Below are positions 21,683 through 32,572 of a DNA stretch of 64,000 nt, piece after piece. The notes beneath the pieces were generated by a model, which was not told the origin of the DNA, did no database searches, and saw only the letters and a program-made list of their open reading frames with translations. This DNA comes from Adiantum capillus-veneris (lineage: Eukaryota; Streptophyta; Polypodiopsida; Polypodiales; Pteridaceae), in the NCBI GenBank assembly GCA_014529385.2, contig CM043966.1:43906537-43970536 (forward strand). The letters run 5' to 3'. The position numbers were made by a program, and so were the translations under genes. Each line of letters starts with the position of its first letter. Position 1 is the first letter of the stretch.

Positions 21683-21845
21683 GTTAGAACCAAGCGAATA
21701 GGGCCCTTCGGAGATTCTTGGGGCCCCTATTCGCTTGGTTCTGACTCAAGTGACGTCACCTTTTATGACATTAGCGCACGGGACAAAACCAAGCGAATAG
21801 AGACCTTGAGGGGTACTTGAGGCTCAATATTCACTTGGTTATGAC
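21683..21845. repeat. Two hairpins, ACCAAGCGAATAG variant
   Basis: Hairpin one pairs 21683-21706 with 21721-21745 (about 23 pairs around AACCAAGCGAATAGGGCCC, loop 14 bases). Hairpin two pairs 21783-21800 with 21826-21845. The core is the same as the copy at 1957-2022. They end 32 bases before the acceptor of the next gene. Confidence 0.9.
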
Positions 21846-21877
21846 ACCAAATATTTTTGGCTTGCTTTTTCTTTCAG

Positions 21878-23645
21878 TGTGGGGATCATAGTCCTAGAGA
21901 CAGACGTTGTGGGCGAGGATACATGTGAAGAAAAACTATTCACGTTCTTATACAACGCCCATGCTCATCACCGTGCACCAGAACTATCAGGAATGTTTAA
22001 TGCAGAGTTTTCTATATAGAGGATTATAGATTGCTCATTTGAGTACCTACAAACCCATTTGCAACAGTATGAGGCAGTCACTTGTGACAATTCGATGACA
22101 GTTGATGGCATGAGATATGTGCACCCAACCGACCTTGACCCTGACAAGAGTGCTTCAAGGAGACTGAATCGCTGTCTAGAAAAGTGTCCCTCTAATGCAC
22201 TTCTTATACAAGACAGGTGTATGAAGCACTTCAAAAAGTGTCGCTTAGTGGAATTCTACCACGGGTTTGTCTGCTACTTATACTTGCAGAAGGATGGTGA
22301 GTCAGAGACTTCCCATTCAACAACTTTCGGTAGTTGTCCATTGGCGCCGGAGGAAGAGGTAGAGGATGTGGAGGTGCAGCTCAACCCAGAAGAAGAGTGG
22401 GTAGAGGTATTAAAGGAAACATTTGATGCGGGTTTAACTCTTGCTTCTCTTGCGGATGCAACAATAGGGTGCAAGCAAGAAAGCCCAAGTAAGGAAGTGA
22501 CTTTGCCTCTGAATTGCGCTCCCAGCTTTGCTATGGCGGGCGACACCCACTATGTTCTGCTCACAGATATCATGCATGAGCTCAATATATGGAAGGACTA
22601 CTGCCTAGCTACAATTGAAAATTTTTATGAGGCAGACATGGGGTTTGTGGATGATGATGGAGTGGACCAACGTCTTATTGCTGACACAGCTGTCCGCGAC
22701 TCACAGTTCACTTCAGGGTGGCAACTGATCAAAGATACACTCAATGAAGCGAAGTCCAGAGAGGCCAATTTGCCAACGGATAAGCAGTTTGAATCGACAA
22801 CAAAACAACTCGGCTTGGAAAACATGGGTAGGCCCGTGGCACCTAGAGCTCAGGTAATGAATAGTCGTGTCTATTCACTTGTGAGGGAGGTTGATGCTGG
22901 AAATGGACGAGAATCAGATGGTAATTTTTGTCATGCATTTAGATGGTATTGGAGATGGCCCAGTGATAAAATATCATGATCATTTTTTTTGTTGACAGGT
23001 GCTAGTGTATGACGATAGTTTCCTTAGAAGAGCGGGAGGCTCACGACAAGGGCTTGTCATTGGAGTCCAAGGCAAGGATGCGGCGTTGTCTCACTACATC
23101 GGGCGTTTCAACCACAAAAAGGTTTCTAGAAACAATTCAAGTACTTGGCAATTGTACTCATCTCACTTACGGCCCATAAATTCATTACAATTTTTATGTA
23201 GATCATAATATACCACAAGGAATACTCTGAGGACAATGCAAAGTTCCAACTGTTTGCAATGAAAGTTATTACAAGATTGTGTGGTGGGCACCCCCTCCCA
23301 CTAAACGCAGAAAGACTAATTCTGATTGAGAAACAGTTTGCTCTACGCGTATTTGGCATTGGGTATGGGTGCCAAGCACTCAGAGCCCCCTATTTCATGT
23401 CCTTTACAGCTCAGGCTCTGGCTGCAAGGGTTGAAGACTCGGGGAACTTAGATCCATACAACAAGTGGCTATTTTTTAGGGAAAGAAGATGCCTGATGCC
23501 CGTGGGGATGCTGCCATCAACAGAGGAACGAGCTCGTCTACAGAGCTTGCACATCGAAGCGGTACAAAGTGAGGAAGAAGGAGGTGCATCGAAGAGGATA
23601 AAAACGACGGGCTCAGGTCCATCTTCTCCTGCTCCTGACTCGTGA
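21878..23645 (+). pseudogene. Unknown multi-exon gene (cluster gene 5)
   Basis: An exon begins after TTTCTTTCAG at 21877 and runs to 22853. Its frame is broken only by TAG 22017-22019. Introns 22854-22998 (GTAATG...TTGACAG) and 23122-23201 (GTTTCT...TTATGTAG) are both phase 0 and join three coherent segments: ...RPVAPRAQ, then VLVYDDSFLRRAGGSRQGLV, then IIIYHKEYSEDNAKFQLFAM... to TGA at 23643-23645. The visible protein is about 500 residues. It has an acidic middle (EEEVEDVEVQLNPEEEWVEV), a basic C-terminal patch (SKRIKT) and a Ser/Pro end. I recognise no family. One or more 5' exons must lie upstream. It converges tail-to-tail on cluster gene 6. Confidence 0.62.
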
Positions 23646-24199
23646 CCGTCACCACCTCGCATGGCACTCCCCCGCATTTGAAGCTCCCTAAGCCATCTAT
23701 TTCTTCTCTTTGCGGATGTGTTGTAAAGACCGTGTAATTTCTGAACTCTTAAGAAGTTCCTTCTGCCTTTCTCTATGAATTAGTCGTCTATAAGTCCATT
23801 GGTGTAACTCTAATAGGCTATTGGCCTTATCCTTTCCTCCCCCATGTCTAGTGTGCTTAAAATAACCTGTTCTTGTCATGTAGTGGGTTTTTTCCATGCT
23901 TTGTGTGGACCATATTGATAGTGAACCGTATGTCTTGGCAAAATATGGACCATGGTTGAACAGTATGTGCTGCATTGAAATAAAACAAAATGGTCTGTAG
24001 AGTACAATTTAAAATTTTGTTTTGTATACGTAGAATGCTAACCCACCATGTAATGTGTGATATGTTGCCCACCCCACCCTGTAAGGTAAGCCTTTTTCCA
24101 ATCCAGCAAGGCTGCTTGAAATGATGTGAGCTTACTTTAGTCCCAAGAATGCTGCTGAACATAGTGGAAAATTTTATCTAGTGATTTCCACACATTTGC
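23646..24199. other. Intergenic space between convergent genes
   Basis: This is 3' flank of cluster gene 5 and of cluster gene 6. Short minus-strand frames show no domain. Confidence 0.5.
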
Positions 24200-24341
24200 C
24201 TTGTGATTCTAGATTGCCCCACCACCAGCATTGTCTTTAACCACTTTATGTAACTGTTTCCATTTGTTGAACAGGTTTCTCCTTTCTTCTCTATTTGAAT
24301 CTTTGAGGCTAAACCCAAGAAACCTTCTTGCCTTCATGCCA
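24200..24341 (-). pseudogene. 3' coding end of cluster gene 6, split off by the hAT insertion
   Basis: Reading the minus strand of 31986 onward, removing the hAT element and one copy of its 8-bp duplication, continues in frame here as GMKARRFLGFSLKDSNREER and so on, to a TAG near 24207. This shows the insertion struck coding sequence. The fragment is basic and helical. Confidence 0.7.
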
Positions 24342-24349
24342 CCTATCGA
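24342..24349. repeat. hAT target-site duplication, left copy
   Basis: The 8-bp word CCTATCGA is repeated exactly at 31978-31985. Eight bases is the hallmark duplication length of hAT transposition. Confidence 0.92.
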
Positions 24350-25607
24350 CTAAGTTGCATTATTCGTTATTCAGGAGACGTATAATACGCGAATAATGGG
24401 CATATTATTCGTTTATCTAAATTATACGGCCGTATTATACGGTGCCACATCAGCATAAACGGATAATCGTATAAATTCTTGATTTTTCGATCGAAATTAT
24501 TTTAGAACGAAATTATTTTCGATCAAAAATTATAACGATTGAATATGTTAGTATATATAGCAGCACGCGACAGGCCTTATACCAGCTTTCACAGTCAGTG
24601 TTGTCCATGTGAGTACTCTCACCAAATGATCAAAAAAAGTAATTTGTAAAAAAATAAAATAATTTGAGTTTAATAAAAATTAAAATTCAATAGAATTTTA
24701 AGTTTTGTGATTCAAATATATGAATTTGTTTTGAAAAACTTAGTAAATAGTTGAAAGTTTGTATTTTGTGAAGAGTTTAATCTCTCAACTGATACAAACT
24801 GTAATTATAAGAATCACTTGTCAATGTGTTCAATTAATTGACAATTGAAAGTGACTAATAAAAAAAAAGTAAGATATTATCGTTGTGTGTAGAGTGTACT
24901 CTCACATGAGATAATTAATTTAAAAATATAATTACATAAAAATTAATTTTATGTAATTTAAAGTTCGATTTTGATGTGTAGAGATTTTCTCTCACTTCAA
25001 AATGATTATAATGAAACAAAATTATATTTTTACGTTTTGTGTAGAGCTATTCACACTGCTATGCTCTCACTAGAGTAAAAATTTAGGAAAAACATGTCCA
25101 AAAATATTGATATTCTCTTATCTTTATTTGGACTGCAAAATCTACCGTACTGTGTGAGAGCATACACATGCTCGCATTGTAGATAGATAATCGCTTTAAA
25201 ATCTATGGTAAAGTGTAAGAACTTTTTGTTCGCACTTTACATAGATACGATAATTATCAAGTATTGTAAGTAATTATCATTTTGACATTTAAAAATGTCA
25301 CTTATAGCTCTTGTATGTATAGCAATTTATAATGATAATATTTTAATACTTGATTTAATTGTAATTATTGATTATCATAATGTGTTAAAGCTACAAGCTC
25401 GCACTTTAGATAAATCGATGCAATTTATATGTAATCCAATGGTATTGTTTTTTATTCATTGTTTTTAATTATTTTAATTTCGTTCAATCATTGTTAGTTA
25501 AATTAGTTTAATGTTTTAACTGATTTTGATTATGAAAATGATCATTGACTTTGTTTTTACTAGCAAATTACTTTTGTGCATCATGGTGAAAGGACAAGAG
25601 TGGAAAT
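24350..25607. other. hAT left subterminal and 5' region
   Basis: Very A/T-rich, with no gene. Several diverged repeats containing GTGTAGAG...CTCTCAC and GCACTTTA occur at 24880-25420. TCGATCGAAA palindromes cluster near 24485-24530. Confidence 0.7.
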
Positions 25608-27677
25608 GTGCATAAGTTGAAAGCTAGGAGAAATACATCTCGACTTAAATGTAAATCTTGTGGCCACGAGTTCAGTGGTAATGCAACCAGAATTAAAGAG
25701 CATTTATTTAAAGTCCCTGGCAATGTTGAAAAGTGCAGGGCACCACCAAAAGATATTCATGAAAAATTTGCCATGTATTCTCGCAAAGTAAAGTTGATTC
25801 TTGCAGCTAAACATAAAGGTGATGTTTCTAAAGATATTCATGCGAATATTGAACCATCTGTATGCAATGAGGCAACAGAAGAGGTGTGTACCACTCAAGT
25901 AAATGATCAAAGTTCTCAATTAAACCCTCTTCATGGACATGCTTCTACATCAGGAGGAGTTTCTAGCACAAGCAAATCCGGCAGAGCGTCATCCAATGGA
26001 CAGACAATGCCTGAAGCATTAGGTAAACAATGGTTGCTTGAGTTGCATTTAAAATGGACACAAACATTTGTTGCGTGTGGCATATCGTTCAATGCTATGC
26101 GCAATTCAATATTTCAAGATGCTTTGATGAGTACAACCAAAAAAGGATTTGTGCTTCCTGACTATAACAAGATGCGAACTGAATATCTTGATAAAGTCAA
26201 AGACAGTACTGAAGCCATTCTCAAACGCACAGTTCTAGAGTTTGTTCCAGCATATGGATGCACCATAGCATTGGATGGATGGACTAACTGTAAAAAAAAA
26301 CCTTTAATCAATGTAATGCTTATTAACCCTAGAGGGGCTATGTTCGTGGAAGCAATTGACAGCTCATTGAAAGAGAAGACTATCACCTACCTAGCAGGGG
26401 TGTATGAGCGTGCAATTGCAAAGGCAGGTGGATTAAAGAATGTGACTGCTATTGTCACAGATAATGCGGCTAACTACAAAGGAGCAGGAAGAGCTATTCA
26501 AGTCAAGTATCCGGAGATTTCTTGGGTACCATGTGCAGCTCACACTTTAAATTTGCTTTTAAAAGATATTGGTAAAATGGCATGTGTGAAGCAAACTTTA
26601 TTGGATGCAAATCATGTGGTGAAATTCATTAGAGAGCATCAATTTTTGTATGCTCTTTTTCGAACCAAGTCACCAAATAAAGCTTTGCAAATATTTTGCG
26701 CGACAAGGTTTGCTACGGCATACTGTGTTCTTGCTGCTTTGTAAGAGTTGAAGCCTACATTGATGGAAACCTTAGCAGATAGAAGATGGGATGGATGGCT
26801 CAGCAAGTATCCAAGTTATCAGAAAGCAGTTGGTCGATGTGCGCAAATAGTAAACTCGCCAGTCTTTTGGCGTAATGTAGAAAGAATAGTAACTGTGTCA
26901 AAGCCATTTGTAGATCTTTTGAGAGCAGTTGACACAGATTCTTTTATTTTTGGTCGGGTCTACTGGTATATGTCAGAGGCTATACGCAAGCTAAGAGAAA
27001 ATGTCAGTTTTGGTGCAAAGAATAAAGCTACCATGATTACAATTGTTAACAAGCGTTGGGTGCAGTTGCATATGCCATTGCATGGTGCGGCTTTTGTATT
27101 GGATCCTAAGTTTCAAATGCATCAGCAATCTGCCAACAAAGAAGTTATGTCCGACTTCAAAACAGTGTGCTCCCAACTCTTAGGGCACGAAGATGGAATA
27201 ACAGCTTTTCATCAGCGAGTAGATTATGCCAACAGAACTGGTATGTTTCAGGATCCGTGGCATATAGATGCCATTGGCAAAACAAGTGCACCTTTATGGT
27301 GGAAGGAGTATGGTGGAGAGAAAGTGGAGTTGCAACACATTGCAGTTAGAGTTTTATCAGTAGCTGCATCAAGTGGAAGTTGTGAGCGAAACTGGTCAGC
27401 ATTCGACTTTATGCACACTAAAAAGCGAAACAGACTTCATACTAAACGGGCTGCTGATTTGGTGTATGTTTTTTGCAATATGAAACTTATTTATAAGCCT
27501 CAAAACATTGCAACTAGAGCCGCTCAAAAGCAATATGGAGTCTTCCAAACGCATGAAGCTATTTCTGCAGAAGTTGATGATGATGATGATATGGAATGGG
27601 AGATAGTTTCAGAATGCTCAGATATGGACGAAGTAGATGATATGGTTGCAGTTTTTGAAGATGGAGATGATTTGTGA
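25608..27677 (+). pseudogene. hAT transposase, one premature stop
   Basis: The N-terminus has a BED-type zinc finger (CKSCGHEF...RIKEHL...VEKC). A DUF659/RNase H-like core follows: IALDGWTNCKKKPL, AIVTDNAANYKGAGR and WVPCAAHTLNLLLKDIGK. The C-terminal hAT dimerisation region is SSGSCERNWSAFDFMHTKKRN...RAADLVYVFCNMKL, and the protein ends in an acidic tail. TAA at 26742-26744 interrupts a frame that is otherwise open to TGA at 27675-27677 (about 690 codons). The start is uncertain: ATG at 25584 opens MVKGQEWK but is out of frame by one base with the rest. The enzyme would excise and reinsert the element by cut-and-paste. Confidence 0.9.
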
Positions 27678-27944
27678 GAGTACCATTGTAATACTTACTC
27701 AACAAGTTTTTGTATATGATGAAAGAAAGTGTTATCTCGTTGTCGTTCACATCAAAACCTCCCTCTTTCTCTCTCTCATACACACATATTCACTCACACT
27801 CAAATATAAACTGCCGATAATATCTTGTCGAATAACAATTACATAAAGTCGATATAGGTTTGAAATTACAACAAGGTTCTGGGAAATTACTCAATCGAAA
27901 AGAGTTTGATATAATTTTGAGATTACAAAAAGCTTCTGAGTGAC

Positions 27945-28706
27945 TTATGAGTTTGATAGATTTGCTATAAGTTCGTCTATGGTAAAATCTGTAATTCCTA
28001 GCTCAGGGGATGATTGAGCAACATCTTTATGTGAAGTGGTAGTATCATCTGACAAAGGTCCATACAATGATTCATATCGTTGAAGCTTTGCTTGTGCATC
28101 ACTTAACTCTATTTCAAGCTCAAGAATACGGCCACGAAGCATGTCCAATGTTTCTCCTTGGCTGGCAAGGTCTTGTCCTTGGCTGGCTAATTTAGTCAGT
28201 GTTTCTGACTCTTCATGAAGTAAAACAATAGGACGCTTGCGAGGAGGCATTGGATTATTTGCATTGCGTGCTGCCACCTTTTCTGCAATGCGTCCACGTC
28301 CAATGCCAGCGGTGCCTGGACGATCTGACCAATCCACTCTCTTCAGCAAAACATATCGAACATAGCATTGCTGGATAAAGTAGATTGCTACTTGGTTGTT
28401 GTTTGGTAGGCATCTCTCTTGTCATATAAACCTTTGTAGCAATACACGTGCCAGTCCTTTATGTTGCAAATCAGAGAGCTTTAACGGAGCTGTATCTTTT
28501 GCATTGCCACTTATTTGAAATAGTTGATGGCGTACAAAGTGATTAGGGCAAAGCTTTTTGCAATCTTTAAGGGTTAATGGTTCGCCCTGCAGTTCAGATT
28601 CATCTTCTTCAATGTTGGCAATAGTAGAAAGATCTGCTTGTCCACATCTAACTTGTTCTTCTTTAAAAATTGCTTGAGCTTCAGCGTGGTTGAGTTCTTC
28701 TTCCAT
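27945..28706 (-). pseudogene. hAT-borne coiled-coil protein, one premature stop
   Basis: One minus-strand frame from ATG 28706 to 27945 (253 codons) is broken only by TGA 28422-28424. It begins acidic and helical (MEEELNHAEAQAIFKEEQ), has LKDCKKLCPNHFVRHQLFQI, a basic patch (MPPRKRP) and a coiled coil (LASQGETLDMLRGRILELEI...LSDAQAKLQRYE). No family recognised. It lies 166 bases downstream of the kinase-like gene on the same strand and may be another exon set of the same transcription unit. The GATATGGAAGAAG around its start resembles the GATATGGCAGAC start of the kinase gene. Confidence 0.6.
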
Positions 28707-28872
28707 ATCTGCATATCAGGTGAACATGTCATTACTTTTAAATACCCATTCAATTAATTTGACATTGGACAGTATATCGAATGACAAACATAGATATTTT
28801 GTTCAATTAAACATACAATTAAATCTGACACCAAAAGTAAAACAATGATGAAATCATGAGACAGTGTTTTCA

Positions 28873-30285
28873 TTAATCATCAGTTGGTCGTAAGCCAGAT
28901 GTCATTACAATGTTGTAACCCACTCTATGGGCACCATTTAAACATAAGGAGAGATCAAAAGCATTAGGCCGGGTTTTGGGGTTTTGGCGCTTGCTGGTTT
29001 CAAGATGAGCAAGTACATTACTCAAAAAATGTCTCTTGCTTTGTTCTTGGGACTCTGGTAAGCACTTCAAAATGCGTTTACATGTATGACACATGGAATA
29101 AATATCCATAGCTTTGGTCCAGGAGGGAGGATTACTAGATATACATTCGGGGGCTGCCCATGGATAATCTCTCTCATATTGTTTTCTAGTTTCTATCTGC
29201 ATATCGCGTAGAGGAGGAAAACCGGTTGTCGTATTTGTTTTGGTGCATGAACCCCAATCCACAATGCCGGTGTAAACACCTTTTTCGCCAAAATGCAGCA
29301 TCATATTCCGAGAGTGTAGATCATTGTGAAGGTAGTTACGCGTATGTATATACTTCAGAGTTTGGAGGAGAGCATTGATGATTTGCAAAATATTCTCTTG
29401 GAATAGCTCTACTGTTCCTGCAGTGAGTATGTAATCGCGAATGACAGGCTGGCTACCATCTGCAGTGCATTCTTTGATCCATTGCTCCACATGGCCGCCA
29501 TTCTAAAATCATGAAATGAGCATTGGTCGCTCCATGTGGCGCACCATGGAAAGAGGGTAGATAATACCTCGATGTGAAATATCCAAAATTGTTGCTTCGT
29601 CTTTGACCTGTTGCTCCATGGTGGGCCCATGTAAGTGTACTTTGAACACTTTTGCAGCATACACTTGATCTTTGAAAGCGGGATGTGTGACACCCACATG
29701 CTTCACATGTGCCCATCTTCCCTCTCCCAGCTGTGGAGCTTGGATATTGAAGACGGCAGTGTCGGGTAAAAGGTGTAAAATAGGTGGTAGCTGAGAGAGG
29801 TTTAATGTAGCAACGGATGACGTTGCAGGCTCTGTTCTAAGAATGATTTCTGGTTCAACAGCAGCTTCAGAAGAGCTGGCTTCCACTCTTGCACGCTTTG
29901 CTGCTCTTTCTAACTTTTCCTTGCTCTTGAACTCCGTGTAAAGCTGTTGCACAAGATGTATGCGCTCAGCTATGTTTGGCAAGGAAGTAATTGCAGGATT
30001 TTTCAGTTCTTGAAAGGTTTTCATGATCTGTCCAATGGTTTGTTTGACCATGTTTACTAAAGCACCTGATGTCAAGAGGGCTATGTCAAAAATAGCTGGT
30101 GAAAACTCTGCCTGGAGCTGCTCAAACATAGACTTGGTTAGAGTCTCTGTAAGCTGATAAAAATGCTCCGGAGCGACAGGGTTTAAACAACGCCTAATCT
30201 CTGCCTCTGACGTGTAATGGAAGTGTCTCACAATCACTTCGAAGACGAAATTTCGTTGATGTTTCGCTAGCTTCGTGTCTGCCAT
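28873..30285 (-). pseudogene. hAT-borne protein-kinase-like gene, two premature stops
   Basis: From ATG 30285 one frame runs to TAA at 28873, broken by TGA 29509-29511 and TAG 29503-29505 two codons apart. Residues 1-170 are helical with a basic stretch (KEKLERAAKRARVE). A kinase fold follows: Gly-loop LGEGRWAHVKHVG, lysine strand VYAAKVFK, catalytic loop YLHNDLHSRNMML (HND where HRD is usual), metal loop IVDWGSC (DWG for DFG) and YPWAAPECI (APE). The key Lys, Asp, Asn and Asp are therefore all present, so the ancestor was probably active. The stops fall in the hinge between the two lobes. Kinases are not standard hAT cargo; a host-derived capture is the likely origin. Confidence 0.8.
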
Positions 30286-30487
30286 ATCTGTATGACAAAA
30301 TTATAAATTAAGAATCTTACGAAAAGATTGTACACCATAGTAACATAGTTATTATATAATGAGTGTTAACCCTATATATATTAAATGATGATTCAAATTT
30401 ATTAAATAATATTAAATTATTGAAAATTAAAAAGAATATCTTATGATTACAAACCACATTGTGCGAATCGACCATGAAAATTAAATT

Positions 30488-30586
<99 letters not shown>

Positions 30587-31977
30587 GGCCAGGAGTGTGA
30601 GATGCTCTCAGCACAAGAACTGGACCTTGCTATGTGCAGAAGTGTGAGATGATGAAAGAAATTACATCTAAAGGGTTGGAAAATCGTACATGTGAACAGC
30701 TCAGCTAGTGTGAGATATTCTCAGCACAAGTCCTGGATGCTGTTGTAAAATAGATTGATAGTTTTTATCAATCTAATCCCTGATAAAGTGTGTGGAACTC
30801 ACAACACAACTATCAGCGGATAAATTAACAATTATAGATGTAAGTTACCTATCGTATGTGTTTACGTCCAAAACAACACCAAGTCATTTAATGATGAAAA
30901 ATGATGTTCTTTTGGAATATGAAACACACGAGTAACCAGTATGTCTCATTAAGATGAAGAGGGCATGAAAATATGCATCTCTTCACTCTTAATATAACGA
31001 GTGGTAACGTTTGTGTTTCTATGTAACACATATGACATAAAAACTTAATCTAAAATTGTAAATTTTATAAGCTATTTCTAATGGAGTGTGTGGAACGCAC
31101 AACACAACCATCAGCAAAAAACTCAACAATCTCAAATGTAAATCAATTTTTGTATATATCTACGTTCAGAGTAACACCAAGTCATCTGCTGATGAACAAT
31201 GATGTTACTACAGAAATAGAAGCACAAAAATAACGAAAGTCGCATTAAGATGAAGAGGGCATAAAGTATGCATCTCTACACTCTTAAAATGACGAACGTT
31301 AATCTTTGTGCTTCTATGTAGAATAATCAATAATGATTTACTTTAAGATTGTAAATTTTATAGGCCACTCTGAAGTGAGAGATGTAGCATCATGCCTACT
31401 ACACTCCACGAGTCGACCTCTAATCCTAACTCATCTCTACTACACCATACGAGTGAGAATCTAAATTTACCCTAAGCCTTCCCTGGAGTGAGTTATATAA
31501 CTACACACCACGGGAAAGGAAACTATATTCTACACACCTCTGGAGTGAGCCATATGTCTACACACCACGAAGTGGCCTACGACCTGCAAGCCAACTTTGT
31601 GGTGAGAGCCGAAACTACTGCACCACACAAGTCTGGCACAACACAAAAAAGAAGTTAGTATTTACTGAAAATTTAAAAAATTTACCTAAAAACCGTTGTA
31701 AACCGAAGACGTTGTCGCTATCTGTCAAACTCTCAGAAGCTCCAAGCTTTCCAAACTCCAAAAAAGTCCACAATGCTTTTTGATCGAATACGGCGACGAT
31801 TGTATATATATACAGTTTTTCGATCGAAATAGTTTTCGATCGAAATAGTTTTCGATCGAAAAATATCTCGATCGAAAACGGTTTTATACGGCTATTCGGT
31901 AATTATTCGGAAATACGGCGTATATTGACATTTTATACGTATAATTTTTGTTATACGGGCATATAAATGCAACGCAG
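30286..31977. other. hAT right non-coding region
   Basis: It contains a (GA)n tract (30491-30582), two diverged tandem copies of about 297 bases (from GTGTGTGGAACTCACAAC at 30788 and GTGTGTGGAACGCACAAC at 31085), a stretch of CACACC-type short repeats (31380-31640), and TTTTCGATCGAAA palindromes at 31818-31885 before the right terminus. No gene. Confidence 0.75.
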
Positions 31978-31985
31978 CCTATCGA
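31978..31985. repeat. hAT target-site duplication, right copy
   Basis: CCTATCGA, identical to 24342-24349. Confidence 0.92.
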
Positions 31986-32418
31986 TGCTTTCCTAGTAAC
32001 CTTGTAACGACTTTGAGACATCTTAGGGTCCTCTTTGATTTTGACATTGCCTCCATGCAAACCAATGTCTAAGAGCACTCCCTCTAATGCTTTGATCACT
32101 CTTTTCGACTCACTCTCTGGCTTTAATGTCCATGCAAAACATATGTACAAATGAACCACCTTTTCAATTATTCGACAGAGTACATGAAGTGTACAGACAT
32201 GAACTCTACTCAGAGGAATATCAAGCACTGGTCTAAAAGTTTTATCTTGAAGATTTCTATTGGGAGCTCTATTCCATTGCACACTCTCAAGAGATTGTGC
32301 ATCAGCTATGCAATATAAGCATGGATTTGCCACAACTGCTCCGCGTGTTATGTTGTACATACACTTAAGAGTCTTTAAGTCACCTGCCATGTGCCATTCC
32401 ACTGTATAGTCACCAAAT

Positions 32419-32572
32419 CCTTCCACTGAAAGAACGGCTCTGTTTCTTTGTTATTGATGATAGAAGGAATTTGGGTTTGACTAAAAACCCAAATTCCTTC
32501 CACTGAAAGAACGGCTCTGTTTCTTTGTTATTGATGATAGAAGGAATTTGGGTTTGACTAAAAACCCAATCG
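32419..32572. repeat. 77-base tandem duplication inside cluster gene 6
   Basis: 32419-32495 and 32496-32572 are nearly identical (both begin CCTTCCACTGAAAGAACGGC). The period is not divisible by three. Reading through only one copy joins PFFQWKEFG to DYTVEWHMAGD in one frame, so the duplication is the lesion. Confidence 0.92.

Larger units (their letters stand above)
24350..31977 (+). mobile_element. hAT transposon, 7.6 kb, three genes
   Basis: The termini are CTAAGTTGCAT (left) and the complement of CTGCGTTGCAT (right), 9 of 11 matching, flanked by perfect 8-bp duplications. Subterminal DNA at both ends is rich in TTTCGATCGAAA-type palindromes and GTATAATACG-like words, likely transposase binding sites. 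It carries a transposase (plus), a kinase-like gene and a coiled-coil gene (both minus). It is inserted in cluster gene 6 and so is younger than that gene. Confidence 0.92.

Noticed and set aside
30491-30582. CRISPR-like or satellite array
   Set aside because: Simple (GA)n without spacers.
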